The notes: generated from the sequence alone by a model not told the origin. Positions 8,232 to 17,034 are shown, counted from the first letter of the stretch. The stretch is DNA of 64,000 nucleotides from Thermacetogenium phaeum DSM 12270 (GCF_000305935.1 NC_018870.1:1319942-1383941); one strand, 5' to 3'. A program made the numbers and translations.

Positions 8232-8278
8232 CGAACATGTGTTTTCTATATTATATTGCAAACACATGTTCGTTTCAA
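8232..8278 (-). promoter_or_regulatory. dinB promoter with two inverted LexA boxes
   Basis: Read on the minus strand: TTGAAA (8278-8273), a 17-bp spacer and TATAAT (8255-8250). The spacer contains CGAACATGTGTTT (8272-8260), close to the Gram-positive LexA box (GAAC-N4-GTTC type). The same 13-mer recurs in inverted orientation at 8232-8244 around the start site. The two arms form a perfect 13-bp inverted repeat separated by 15 bp. Confidence 0.85.
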
Positions 8279-8658
8279 GGTGGGATTCCCATCTGTCTCT
8301 GTACCGCCTTTTCTCTTAGCGTTAAGCTATGGCTCTTTTTATGAATCCGCAATTAACAGATGGGGAATGCGTTTTCGACCGGGCACACCTCGGATACTTC
8401 AAATAACTGAAGATATGGGCATCGTGGAGAAATGTCTTTTCTCGAGGACTGTTGGGCATAAGCCTTGCGGTCAGGCGACCAGGAAAATATACTTATTAGA
8501 TGAGGTGCAGAAGCAGTAATTGGCTTTATCTTCAATGCTTGTGGAAAACGTTAAATCGCCTTGAAGGGGGCCTCAAGCTTTCGGAAACAGTCTTTCTCTG
8601 CGGTAAAAGATCGCCAAGAAGCGGTTAAAACTACTTTTGGAACAGGAGTTGATGTGGG
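8279..8658. other. Intergenic stretch without a recognised gene
   Basis: No convincing coding sequence. The short frames lack ribosome sites and mostly shadow neighbours. It holds an imperfect inverted repeat (ATTCCCATCTGT near 8285 with ACAGATGGGGAAT near 8355, about 58 nt apart). The last 100 bp presumably hold the promoter of the next gene. Confidence 0.5.
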
Positions 8659-9627
8659 GTGCGGTGTATAAAGTGTAAAAAAGAGGCCGAAGTAAGGCTT
8701 AGGTCACCCAAGGTCGGTTTCTGTTCCGAACACTTTTTAGAGTATTTCTTGAGACAGGTGGAGCGGGCGGTAAAAAAGTTTAAGATGTTATCCCCCGGTC
8801 AGAAGGTATTGGTTGCGGTTTCTGGAGGAAAGGACAGCATCGTTTTATGGGATGCCATCTTGTCGTTGGGCTATGAAGCTGAGGGTCTTCACATAGACCT
8901 GGGCCTGGGAGAATATTCTGAGGCTTCCAGAGATGCCTGTTTGCAGTTTGCTCGGAATAATGGAACCAAACTCTACGTCGTTTCTTTTCCGGCAAACACC
9001 CGAAAAAGTATTGCTGAGATAGCACGCAATGCCCGCTTGCCCAACTGTTCGGTTTGTGGGGTGATAAGGCGTCACCTGATGAACATTCTGGCCGAAGCGA
9101 CCGGTCATCGGGTAGTGGCTACTGGGCACAACCTGGACGACGAGGCAGCGGCGCTTTTGGGCAATATCTTGAATTGGCAGACAGGTTACTTGGCTCGCCA
9201 GCATCCGCACCTTCCTGCCTATGGGCGTTATTTCCCCGCTCGGATAAAGCCTTTGGTACGCCTGAGCGAAAGAGAGATATTATCTTATTGTAGGTTGAGG
9301 GGATTGAATTATTATGAAGGCAGGTGTCCGTTTGCCAGGGGAGCTTCTTCCTTGGTCTATAAGCGGATCATCGAAGAACTGGAAGAGGAGATGCCCGGGA
9401 CCAAACACCGTTTTCTTTTTGGTTTCTTGAAGGAAGAACGAAAAAGATTTGTCATAACCTCCCTCGAAATGAAGGAGTGTCGAATTTGCCACCACCCCAC
9501 CACCTCCGAGGTTTGTGTTTTCTGCCGCCTTATGCAAAAGGCAGGGATCGAGCCCAATCTGCCGTACAACCCGGAAATATTCACTCCAGAGTCAGTCCTT
9601 GAATCCACAGGTGAACGCCGCGATTAA
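8659..9627 (+). CDS. TtuA/NcsA-type tRNA 2-thiolation enzyme (PP-loop ATPase)
   Basis: 322 residues. An N-terminal zinc knuckle (RCIKCKK then FCSEHF), a PP-loop SGGKDS at about residues 55-60, a central CSVCGVIRR and GHNLDDEAA, and a C-terminal zinc knuckle pair (CRICHH, CVFC) match the TtuA/Ncs6 family. These enzymes adenylate tRNA uridine (U54 in thermophiles, U34 in eukaryotes and archaea) and insert sulfur from a ubiquitin-like carrier using a 4Fe-4S cluster. GTG at 8659 has AGGAG 10 nt upstream. No ThiS/MoaD-like carrier is next to it. The separate TtcA at 20.7-21.4 kb is a different subfamily. Confidence 0.82.
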   Translation: MRCIKCKKEAEVRLRSPKVGFCSEHFLEYFLRQVERAVKKFKMLSPGQKVLVAVSGGKDSIVLWDAILSLGYEAEGLHIDLGLGEYSEASRDACLQFARNNGTKLYVVSFPANTRKSIAEIARNARLPNCSVCGVIRRHLMNILAEATGHRVVATGHNLDDEAAALLGNILNWQTGYLARQHPHLPAYGRYFPARIKPLVRLSEREILSYCRLRGLNYYEGRCPFARGASSLVYKRIIEELEEEMPGTKHRFLFGFLKEERKRFVITSLEMKECRICHHPTTSEVCVFCRLMQKAGIEPNLPYNPEIFTPESVLESTGERRD

Positions 9628-9724
9628 ACCGGACCTAAATGAGTTACTGGGAGAAGCAGGAGGGGCACCCCCTGCTTTGGGCTTTGAGAGAAGTTTTTGA
9701 CATACTCCCGCTAATGGCAAATCT

Positions 9725-10693
9725 TCAATGCTCATTTAAATCTCGATAGGCTATGAAGCCGTGAAGAGATGAAGCCTGTTTAACTGCTCTCACGATGGCC
9801 CTTTCAACGGCCCTGGCAGCTAACAGGCCTGCAACGTTGATGTCCGCTTCAACCTTTCCGGTGGCCAGCGCAAAGATAGTATCGCCGTCGACCATGGAAT
9901 GAGCGGGTCTTATGACCCTACCCAATCCGTTGTGAGCCATTGATGCTACCTTGTTCATCTGCGCTTTATTGAAAGAGCCGTTGGTGGCCACCACTCCCAC
10001 TGTTGTATTACCAGCGAAATAGTTTTTCTGCTTTGCGTACTCCAGCATCATCACCTTCTCGGTGTCGGCGAAGGTTCTTCTGTTATCACTCAAGGCGCCG
10101 GCCAATATTTCTCCTGTCGCCGGTTCTATGACATCTCCCATGCAGTTAACGGCGACTAAGGCTCCTACTTTCAGCTCCCCAACTTGAAAGCAGCAGACCC
10201 CGAGCCCTCCTTTCATCGCCCTTTCCATCCCTAGTATCTTTCCGACGGTAGCCCCTGTTCCGGCGCCGACGTTCCCCTCGGGACATTCTCTGTTGGTCGC
10301 ATTCAGACAGGCTTGATACCCCATCTCTTTGTCCGGTCTGACGCTGGGATCGCCTATTGCCAGATCAAACAACACCGCTCCGCAGACGATAGGCACTTTC
10401 GTAACCTGCACGTCGAAACCGATACCTCTTTCCTCAAGATACTGCATGACGCCAGATGCGGCATCGAGGCCGAATGCGCTCCCGCCGCAGATGATGGCCG
10501 CATGAATTTTTTCTACCAAATTAACGGGATTTAGCAAATCTGTCTCCCTGGTTCCCGGTGCTCCTCCCCTTACGTCGACGCCGGCTGCTGCTCCCTCCTC
10601 GCATAAAACCGCAGTGCAACCGGTCGCGGCCTCCATGTTTTGTGCATGGCCGACCTTAATTCCTTCGATGTCAGTAAACGCGGTCTCCTTCAT
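9725..10693 (-). CDS. P1/S58-family peptidase (DmpA-like aminopeptidase/esterase)
   Basis: About 322 residues. Conserved segments include CGGSAFGLDAASGV, GNTTVGVVATNG and RPAHSMVDGDTIFALATG, which identify the DmpA/peptidase S58 family of self-cleaving N-terminal nucleophile hydrolases. The position equivalent to the DmpA nucleophile appears to be Thr in NTTVG (inference from family alignment memory). The ATG at 10693 has AGGAGG 9 nt upstream; the ATG at 10702 abuts that site and is unlikely. It follows a nitroreductase gene by about 57 bp on the same strand, a possible two-gene operon. The substrate is unknown. Confidence 0.85.
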   Translation of the reverse strand: MKETAFTDIEGIKVGHAQNMEAATGCTAVLCEEGAAAGVDVRGGAPGTRETDLLNPVNLVEKIHAAIICGGSAFGLDAASGVMQYLEERGIGFDVQVTKVPIVCGAVLFDLAIGDPSVRPDKEMGYQACLNATNRECPEGNVGAGTGATVGKILGMERAMKGGLGVCCFQVGELKVGALVAVNCMGDVIEPATGEILAGALSDNRRTFADTEKVMMLEYAKQKNYFAGNTTVGVVATNGSFNKAQMNKVASMAHNGLGRVIRPAHSMVDGDTIFALATGKVEADINVAGLLAARAVERAIVRAVKQASSLHGFIAYRDLNEH

Positions 10694-10750
10694 CAAAAGC
10701 ATCCTCCTGGCCAGTGCAGGCTTTACAAAATATATCGGTTTTTAACCGAA

Positions 10751-11272
10751 TTAGTTGATTATCCGAACAACTTCATCCAACGGACGGCGCGGTACAGCTC
10801 TTCTTTCCTGGTCCGGGTAGCCTATGGGTACGAGCGCAACGGGCCTAAAACCCGGTTCCAGCTCTAAGATTCTGGCCGTTTCCTCTTCATCGAATGCTCC
10901 AACCCAGCACGCTCCCAGGCCGTAACCGGTTGCCGCCAATAGGATGTTCTCAATTGCCGCAGCGGTGTCCTGGATGCAGTAAAGTTCCCTGCCGCGTCGG
11001 CCGTACTCAAAGGCCGAGCGCTCTGGCTCTGCACATACGACAATGCAGATCGGTGCTCCTGCAATAAAGGGTTGTCCGGCGGCTTTAGCCAGTTTTCGGC
11101 GCAAGTCTTCGTTCAGGACGACCACAAAAAGCCAGGGCTGTAGATTGCCGGCGCTGGGCGCCAGCTGCGCTGCCTCGAGCAGGCGCCCAACCGTTGCCTG
11201 AGGCACCGGATCGGTTTTAAACTTGCGTATGCTACTTCTCTCTTTGATGGCATCCATAACGTCTTTAGTCAC
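10751..11272 (-). CDS. Nitroreductase-family flavoprotein
   Basis: 173 residues with the FMN-binding nitroreductase pattern: IKERSSIRKFKTDPVP at the N-terminus, LEAAQLAPSAGNLQPW, then ENILLAATGYGLGACWVG and a C-terminal PIGYPDQE. The short form is usual in anaerobes. These enzymes use NAD(P)H and FMN to reduce nitro-compounds, quinones or flavins; the natural substrate is unknown here. The start is GTG, with GGGGGA about 8 nt upstream. It lies upstream of the S58 peptidase on the same strand. Confidence 0.88.
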   Translation of the reverse strand: MTKDVMDAIKERSSIRKFKTDPVPQATVGRLLEAAQLAPSAGNLQPWLFVVVLNEDLRRKLAKAAGQPFIAGAPICIVVCAEPERSAFEYGRRGRELYCIQDTAAAIENILLAATGYGLGACWVGAFDEEETARILELEPGFRPVALVPIGYPDQERRAVPRRPLDEVVRIIN

Positions 11273-11440
11273 TCCATCATTCCCCCAATATAAGAATCTA
11301 TTTCTAATATTGTTATTCTAAGACAATATCTACATTTTCATTCTATCTAATCGCTAACCTGTTGGCAATCTCAGAGCTTTTTGGGGGATCGGGGTTGTTC
11401 TTACACGCAACTGGATATCCTAAAGGCAGGAGGGATTAAC

Positions 11441-11770
11441 GTGGATAAGAAACCCGTCAAAACAAGAGCAACAGACAGCAATCCGGGAAGGTATGGCCTT
11501 GACGCAGGGGCTGCTTTCCGCATCCGTTTCCGAAAACCTGATGAACTGCAGGATTACCTCGAGAATGCGGAAGAAGAGGAGCTTATTTTTTCTGCCATCC
11601 CTTTTTCGGGGGAACCGGAGACCTTCCGTTACAACAGTCGAGAAAGGGCGATTGTAAGAACCGAGGATGGTGCATTATTCGACAGTGTCGCTGACTTTAT
11701 CTGTTATGCCTTTCAGTGTGATAGCGAGGGGTATCCCCGCACTGAATATGTAGAGGTTGTATTTGGTTAG
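11441..11770 (+). CDS. Small acidic protein of unknown function
   Basis: 109 residues from GTG at 11441, which has a good AGGAGGG site. The frame extends to 11381 but without a start signal. I do not recognise the family. The protein is acidic, rich in Glu/Asp and Phe/Tyr, with no signal peptide, membrane segment or Cys motif. Coding quality (strong ribosome site, uninterrupted frame, a real gap to the next gene) supports a genuine gene. Confidence 0.6.
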   Translation: MDKKPVKTRATDSNPGRYGLDAGAAFRIRFRKPDELQDYLENAEEEELIFSAIPFSGEPETFRYNSRERAIVRTEDGALFDSVADFICYAFQCDSEGYPRTEYVEVVFG

Positions 11771-11876
11771 GCAAGAACGTACTCCGCGTACTGAATTCTA
11801 CGGCTTTTATTGCGCTAAGTAGCGCGTATGCTTTAGTATTTTTGAGCAAATTTTAAAAAGAAGGGAGGGCGATAAA

Positions 11877-12212
11877 GTGCCTTTGCTTGAAATAAGCGTG
11901 GTGCCTGTTGGAACCGGGCAACCGAGCTTTAGTTCCTCAGTGACCGATGCCGTGCGAACCATCGAAAGAAGAGGTTTAAACTATCAGATTACTCCTACGG
12001 CAACCGTTATTGAAGGAGATCTCGAAGAGTTAATGGAAGTGGCGAAAGAAATTCATCAAAACGCTCTAGGCAGGGCGGCCAGTCGGGTGATCACGAATAT
12101 TACCATTGATGACAGAATCGATAAAGATATCAGCCTGCAGCAGCAGGTCGAAACTGTGAAGCAATCTTTGAATGACGGTGCAGTACCTGAGTTGAGAATG
12201 CCTATGAGTTAA
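11877..12212 (+). CDS. MTH1187/YkoF-type thiamine-binding domain protein
   Basis: 111 residues with EISVVPVGTG at the N-terminus, TPTATVIEGDLEELMEV in the middle and RVITNITIDDRID near the end. This is the pattern of the MTH1187 (formerly DUF77) family, a ferredoxin-like fold that binds thiamine or hydroxymethylpyrimidine in known members. GTG start behind GGGAGGG. No thiamine genes or TPP riboswitch are adjacent, so the physiological role is open. The terminator begins inside the last codons. Confidence 0.8.
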   Translation: MPLLEISVVPVGTGQPSFSSSVTDAVRTIERRGLNYQITPTATVIEGDLEELMEVAKEIHQNALGRAASRVITNITIDDRIDKDISLQQQVETVKQSLNDGAVPELRMPMS

Positions 12213-12239
12213 AATTAAACTCGATGGGCATTCTTTTTT
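12196..12239 (+). terminator. Intrinsic terminator overlapping the 3' end of the MTH1187-like gene
   Basis: GAATGCC (12196-12202) pairs with GGCATTC (12227-12233). An extended inner pairing of TATGAGTT with AACTCGAT is possible, and TTTTTT follows (12234-12239). Confidence 0.8.
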
Positions 12240-12534
12240 CCCACATGTAGCCAGTCCAGGGCTTCCCTTTTTAAATAGTGAATCGCGGCCAACTGCAAAC
12301 CTCCTACTGGCGCAGCGCTTGCGTTGCTGATCAACTTTAAGAGTCATGCGCAAAGTATGCTATATTTTCTTTGTGACCTTTTTCGTGAACCGCCGAGAGA
12401 ACATATGCAACTGTAGATGCACGCCGAGCCTCTACCCTGTTGAGTAATGGTGGGGGCTTGAGTGATCCGAGGATGGTTCATCCTTCACTCCGATTTATAT
12501 CTGTTAAAGATTGTAAGGGAGGGGAGTGCGAGCA
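12240..12534. other. Intergenic, nothing recognised
   Basis: No coding frame with a ribosome site, no RNA gene and no strong hairpin. It should contain the promoter of the following gene. Confidence 0.5.
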
Positions 12535-12966
12535 ATGTCGGAGAAAGTTTTTGTGTATGGCACGCTGATGAGCGGTCGTTGCAATCATTTTTACATGGAG
12601 AAGAAAGAAGTGAAATTTTTAGGCAAAGGCCGCGCAAACGGATTTGCTCTTTACAATGTGACCCCTTATTATCCGGGCGCTGTCAAGGAAGAGGGGGAAA
12701 GTGTGTTGGGAGAGGTCTACGAAATTCCTAAGGACCACATGGACTGCCTTGACCGTCTTGAGGAGAACGGGTTTTTATACCGGCGAGAAAAAGCGGAGGT
12801 TGAGCTGGAGTCAGGGGAAAGGGTTGAGGCCTGGATTTACCTCTGGCTGAGAGATTGCTGCTCAGAAACCAAGGTCCCGCCGGATCGACAGCCCTGGGGT
12901 GAATGTGAGGACTTTGAAGACGATTTTGAAGTTATCAAGAACAACAAACGCAAGAGAGATTGCTAG
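12535..12966 (+). CDS. Gamma-glutamylcyclotransferase-fold (GGCT/AIG2-like) protein
   Basis: 143 residues from ATG 12535, with GGGAGGGGAG about 8 nt upstream; the GTG at 12526 is too near the site. The N-terminal VFVYGTLMSGRCNH holds the YGxL phosphate/substrate-binding loop of the GGCT fold, followed by GEVYEIPKDHMDCLDRLE, where the Glu-containing segment is typical of AIG2-like proteins. Related enzymes make 5-oxoproline from gamma-glutamyl compounds or trim gamma-glutamylamines. The exact substrate cannot be inferred. The acidic C-terminal tail is an addition to the fold. Confidence 0.82.
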   Translation: MSEKVFVYGTLMSGRCNHFYMEKKEVKFLGKGRANGFALYNVTPYYPGAVKEEGESVLGEVYEIPKDHMDCLDRLEENGFLYRREKAEVELESGERVEAWIYLWLRDCCSETKVPPDRQPWGECEDFEDDFEVIKNNKRKRDC

Positions 12967-13023
12967 CTGGGTATATTCTTAAAATAATGATTATAACGAC
13001 GAGACTTACAATTGGAATCGAGC

Positions 13024-13050
13024 TAAAAAAATAACACCCCGAAAAGGGGT
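13024..13050 (-). terminator. Intrinsic terminator (tRNA-Trp side)
   Basis: The stem ACCCC/GGGGT (13036-13040 with 13046-13050) is followed on the minus strand by GTTATTTTTTT. It could end the tRNA-Trp transcript and, more weakly, act on the plus strand too. Confidence 0.6.
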
Positions 13051-13165
13051 AATATTTTGTGGGCCATTTGTCGCCCCGCTTTTGGAAACCATGCAAAGTA
13101 TGGCTCAATCAAACTAAATGACGGGACTTAATAACCCCGTCAATCCTTGAATTTTTTGGTTTCTC

Positions 13166-13241
13166 TGGCAGGGGTGGCAGGATTCGAACCCGCAACCAAC
13201 GGATTTGGAGTCCGCTACTCTACCAATTGAGCTACACCCCT
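13166..13241 (-). tRNA. tRNA-Trp (anticodon CCA)
   Basis: A 76-nt cloverleaf with encoded CCA. The acceptor arm AGGGGTG pairs with CACCCCT, the D-arm has the TAGCTCAATTGGTAGAG type sequence, the anticodon loop ACTCCAAAT gives CCA, and the T-arm contains GGGTTCGAATCC. It has its own promoter at 13259-13287. Confidence 0.95.
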
Positions 13242-13258
13242 GTATAATCTGCAGTTTT

Positions 13259-13287
13259 ATTATAGCCGAAAATGGGCTTTGTGTAAA
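13259..13287 (-). promoter_or_regulatory. Promoter of tRNA-Trp
   Basis: On the minus strand, TTTACA (13287-13282), a 17-bp spacer and TATAAT (13264-13259), ending 17 bp upstream of the tRNA. Confidence 0.8.
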
Positions 13288-13339
13288 GAAGGTGTAATAG
13301 TTCGTCCGCGTCAAGATCTAGTAGGCAACTTTATCTTAA

Positions 13340-14915
13340 GAGACCTCGGATCCACTCAAGGAATAAGCAGAGAGTACTACGCGGTATTAACTCAGCGTTA
13401 CTTAGCAAGTAACCCCTAGCAAACGAGGGCAGCAAACTCTGGTCGGGTCAGTTCTCTGAGAACATGTTTTATCCAAGGACGACCGGCAAAAGGCCCTCTT
13501 AATGCCGGTACGCTTGCCTGCAACCATTCCCCTATATCCCCGGCTATTTTTCCTTCTGAAGAACTTTCTGTTTTTAGCTTTATTGTTTCTAGCTGCACTG
13601 CCTCCTTCAGTTTTTTGTGTTCTACCGACCAGCGCACTGTGTACTTGCTGAGCTCTCCATTCGCTCTGGCAGCCAGCAGACGGGCCATCCGGTCCCCCCC
13701 TTCTATAGTCCATTGAGCTCCTAGACGCTTCATCCGCCGTGCTATGTTGTGCTGTTCTGCCCTTCAATGGCTCCTAGACGTTTTGCTTCCTCTGAGTTGA
13801 CAATCCCTTCCCAGTTTTTCCTAAGATAATCTAACAGTTTGATGAGCCTCTTTTTGCGGTTGCCTTTTGTCTTTTTGCTCGCTTCCGTTATTGCTGCCTG
13901 GATTTTGACCCAGTTTCCTTCAGTTATGGCTGCGCAGGTCTCTTTATATGCTTCTTCATCGTGGTGAAGGGCTTCGATTAGATGCCTGTTTATATGGTAG
14001 CGGTCTAAGCAGTAGATGGCACGGGGAAAGTATTCCAGTCCCTCTTTGACCTGCTGCGCTCCATCACCACCAATGTAGATGGTTCCTACTTTTTCTAAAT
14101 CAATTTTTTCTCCGTTCCGAGCATAGCTCTCTTCCCATGCCTTCCGCCATTCCTCCATGGTGCTTGTTACTTGTTTGTCTTGTAAGATATTCCGCCCCCG
14201 GCTGATTTGTCTTTTCCCCCTGTAGCTTACTATGTGTTTCACTTCACCCCGTTTCTCTTTCTCCCGTTGAAGGTTGACTACTATCCCGTCTCCTTCGAAG
14301 TGCAGTTCTTCTACTACTTCTTTCCCTTCAGGTATCTCTCCGTCCTCAAATATCGCACTCCTCTTTTCTTCTCCTTCCTGCCGCGCCGCTTCCCCCGCTT
14401 CTTGCGTCACCCGCCAGATGGTCATGGCGCTTAGGTCGGGTACTAAGTAATTCAAAACCTCCGCCGCCCGCCTAAAGGGTAGTTCTACGCTCAGCTTCAC
14501 CGCCAGTTCCCTTAAGTAAGGAGTGACTTTCGCCCGTCCGGCCACCCAACCGCTTCGTCCAGTAAGTATTTGGCCTCCCCTGTCTCTCTGTTCCTGTACA
14601 GCCGCCTCTTTATGTTGAATTCCCCAGAGGCGCTGATTATCGTCTTCTTCCGAAAGCCAATTACCTCCCATTTCTTCCGGTCTCGCTCTTTCATCAGTCG
14701 TGTTCTATTTCTTCTAATGCCCAGGTGACTAGACGGTTGCATACAGCCCGACTAAGTTCTTGAACCCTTTTCTCAAGTTCGTAAAAGTCCCTACATCCCT
14801 CTATTATTTCGACTAATCCTTTTACAAATAGAAGGACTGCTCCTACTATGTGTCGAATATCCAACATGAGACCTCATACTCCTTTTTTGTGTTGTTGATT
14901 TTTCCCCGAGGTCTC
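13340..14915 (-). mobile_element. Degenerate ISLre2-family insertion sequence
   Basis: The 10-bp inverted pair GAGACCTCGG (13340-13349) and CCGAGGTCTC (14906-14915) flanks a broken UPF0236/ISLre2 transposase gene. The 1.58-kb spacing is the usual size of such elements. The pair may be only part of longer terminal repeats. No target duplication was recognised. The right arm also pairs with ATGAGACCTC at 14866, and the T-run after it would let the hairpin act as a terminator on the plus strand. Confidence 0.65.
13416..14867 (-). pseudogene. ISLre2-family (UPF0236) transposase, multiply frameshifted
   Basis: Reading from ATG at 14867: an N-terminal helix-rich segment (MLDIRHIVGAVLLFVKG) ends at a stop. 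The next frame carries LMKERDRKKWEVIGFRKK and a beta-hairpin with RETGEAKYLLDE. Another frame carries the bulk of the catalytic region (ELPFRRAAEVLNY, FEGDGI, YIGGDGAQQVKEG, YCLDRYHINRHL). A last frame carries the C-terminus (GAQWTIEGGDRMARLLAARANGE). At least three frameshifts therefore break the gene, and the transposase cannot be made in one piece. Confidence 0.85.
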
Positions 14916-14993
14916 ATTCTTTTTTTATTTGCCTTCCCCTTCTTTTGCCTACTGAAATTTTACGCGGCCTAATAGTTCAATACATGTGAAACA

Positions 14994-15314
14994 CTAAGAG
15001 GATGCATACTGTTGCAAGAATTGGGCGGGGCTCATATAGTTTCGCTGAGGATATTCTTCCCTTAATTCCCGAATCCTCTCAACCAATCTCACTGACCATG
15101 TCGGCTTCCTAACGTTCTTAGGCCTCCTACTCCTATTCTCAAGACTCCCGAGGTTGTTTGGGTTAAATCTCTTCTTCCACCTGTAGTATGTCGACCTGGA
15201 TATCCCAAATCGCCTGCACGTCACAGTTACAGGATGTTCCCGCCCAAATTCCAAAAACTTAAGCCTAACTTTCGCTTCTCTCGATATCTCTTTAACCTTC
15301 GAGAGCCTTCTCAC
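14994..15314 (-). pseudogene. IS481/IS3-like transposase remnant with internal deletion
   Basis: The 106-residue frame begins with a helix-turn-helix of the IS481/IS3 kind (VTCRRFGISRSTYYRWKKRF), goes on to SRRPKNVRK and RIRELREEYP, then jumps straight to a C-terminal NYMSPAQFLQQ resembling the end of an integrase core. The roughly 200 residues holding the DDE catalytic core are absent, so this appears to be an in-frame internal deletion. GTG start at 15314. It borders the 5' side of the repeat described below, which may be part of the same old element. Confidence 0.65.
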
Positions 15315-15324
15315 TGATGAAGAG

Positions 15325-15500
15325 CCAATTGCGATGACCGGAAGTAAAGATGAATAGGACGTTTGAGGGCAATGGCGAAAAAAATTTACCCCGGTGCGAT
15401 CCAGGTTTTATGCTGGTTGTGGGTATGAGCAAACGGTCTTTTGGCAAAATTGACCCCACAGAAGAAAAACGAAGGAATGGAGAGAAATAACGGGAAATAA
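15325..15500 (+). repeat. Repeat copy A, left part (interrupted by an IS)
   Basis: About 176 bp that align collinearly, with roughly 85% identity by eye, to the reverse complement of 21550-21727. The alignment stops at GGGAAATAA (15492-15500) and resumes at 17035, so the IS between them interrupts the repeat. No coding capacity is evident. Confidence 0.85.
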
Positions 15501-17034
15501 AAAGAGCCTCTCTTTATAGCGAATTCTTCTTAATAGCCAAAAAAGAACCAAAGGAGGTTTCCCTTATGGCAATTATACCACAACAACGCCTCTTTGGGTG
15601 GCGAGAAATAGATGAACTGGGCGATCTGGAGCGCCTGGCATTGGTACTCCGTCATCTGCCTGATGAAGAGCTGATGTGCAAACTGGAGCGGGAACGGGCA
15701 AAAGGCCGAAATGATTACCCGATCCGTGCTGTCTGGAACTCGGTAGTGGCGGGGGTAGTCTTCCAACACCCATCCATTGAGAGCCTGCGGCGGGAACTGG
15801 CCCGCAACGCCCAACTGCGGGACATTTGTGGCTTCGACCCGTGTTTGGGAGAGCGGGCAGTTCCACCGGCTTACGTATACAGCCGCTTTCTGGGGAAACT
15901 TATGTGGTACTCCGGCGAAATAGAAAGAATGTTTGACCGGCTGGTGGAAAAAGTGAGCACACTGCTGCCGGATTTCGGGCGGGTTTTGGCAATGGACAGC
16001 AAACCCATAAATAGTCTGGCCCGGGGCAGAAAAAAGGACGAAGAAGAAAAGCCCCGAAAGCCCGATGGGCGCCGCGACACCGATGCCGACTTTGGCAAGA
16101 AAACGTACCGGGGGCGAAGAAAAGACGGAACACTGTGGGAGAAAGTAGTTTCATGGTTTGGCTATAAGCTTCATCTTATAGTTGATGCTGTCTATGAATT
16201 ACCCGTAAGCTTTTCAGTAACGAAAGCATCTGCCAGCGATATCCAAGAGGGGCATCAACTGATTGCGCGACTAGAAGAACAACAGCCGGAGATTATAGAA
16301 CGTTGTGAAGTGCTAACAGCGGATAAAGGGTACGACGACACGAAACTAATCGTGAACCTGTGGGACGAACACCAGATCAAGCCGGTGATTGACATCCGCG
16401 ACATGTGGCGGGACGGTGAAGACACACGGCTTTTAACAGGGAAAGACAATATCGTTTACGACTGCAGGGGAACGGTCTATTGCTACTGTCCCGAAACCAA
16501 CAAGCGCCGGGAGATGGCCTTTGGGGGTTTTGAAAAGGGCAGGGAAACTCTGAAGTATCGCTGTCCGGCCCGGCACTACGGGGTGGAATGTCAGGGGATG
16601 GAGCGATGCCCCGCAGCTTGCGGTGTACGCGTTCCTCTTGCTGAAGACCGGCGGATCTTCACCCCCTTGGCGCGGTCCAGCTACAAGTGGAAGAGAACCT
16701 ACAAGAAGCGTACAGCCGTGGAAAGAGTGAACGCCCGCCTGGACGAGGCCTTTGGATTTGAAAAACACTTCATCCGGGGCCTGCAAAAAATGAAGCTGTG
16801 CTGTGCGTTAGCGCTAACCATAATGCTGGCCATGGCGGTGGGCCGGATACAGGAAAAACAAGGAATGAATATGAGGAGCCTGGTGAAGGCGGCCTGACGC
16901 CGGCACTCTAGAAAAACAAAAAAACAAATGGATGATGCACCAAGGGGTAAGTATGCCCTTTTCGTGGAAATAATGTTTAATATCGGTTTGAAAGTGCTGC
17001 ATTTTTGCTCAAAAAACCGCAGTGGTTGGTGTTT
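15501..17034 (+). mobile_element. IS4/IS5-type insertion sequence inside the repeat
   Basis: The limits are set by comparison with the uninterrupted repeat copy at 21504-21727: 1534 bp are present here and absent there. It contains one intact transposase gene. No clear terminal inverted repeats or target duplication were found at these limits, so one end may be eroded or include lost repeat sequence. Confidence 0.7.
15566..16897 (+). CDS. DDE transposase (IS4/IS5-like, DDE_Tnp_1 superfamily)
   Basis: 443 residues, apparently full length. An N-terminal dimerisation/DNA-binding part (SIESLRRELARNAQLRDICGF) precedes the catalytic core: first Asp in LAMDSKPIN, second in LTADKGYDD, Glu in KRTAVERVNARLDEAFG. 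A Cys-rich insert (YCYCPETNKR, CPARHYGVEC, CPAACGV) between the second Asp and the Glu is found in several related transposases. ATG start with AAAGGAGGTTTCCCTT upstream. All three catalytic residues are kept, so the enzyme may be active. Confidence 0.88.
   Translation: MAIIPQQRLFGWREIDELGDLERLALVLRHLPDEELMCKLERERAKGRNDYPIRAVWNSVVAGVVFQHPSIESLRRELARNAQLRDICGFDPCLGERAVPPAYVYSRFLGKLMWYSGEIERMFDRLVEKVSTLLPDFGRVLAMDSKPINSLARGRKKDEEEKPRKPDGRRDTDADFGKKTYRGRRKDGTLWEKVVSWFGYKLHLIVDAVYELPVSFSVTKASASDIQEGHQLIARLEEQQPEIIERCEVLTADKGYDDTKLIVNLWDEHQIKPVIDIRDMWRDGEDTRLLTGKDNIVYDCRGTVYCYCPETNKRREMAFGGFEKGRETLKYRCPARHYGVECQGMERCPAACGVRVPLAEDRRIFTPLARSSYKWKRTYKKRTAVERVNARLDEAFGFEKHFIRGLQKMKLCCALALTIMLAMAVGRIQEKQGMNMRSLVKAA

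Noticed and set aside
7977-8519. 180-codon plus frame over the dinB start
   Set aside because: Overlaps dinB and its LexA-controlled promoter; no ribosome site or family.
9636-9690. Hairpin GCAGG/CCTGC region as a terminator
   Set aside because: Only short T-runs follow; could end the TtuA-like gene but too weak to list.
13402-13767. 121-codon minus frame at the ISLre2 3' end
   Set aside because: Alternate frame of the broken transposase, not its sense sequence.
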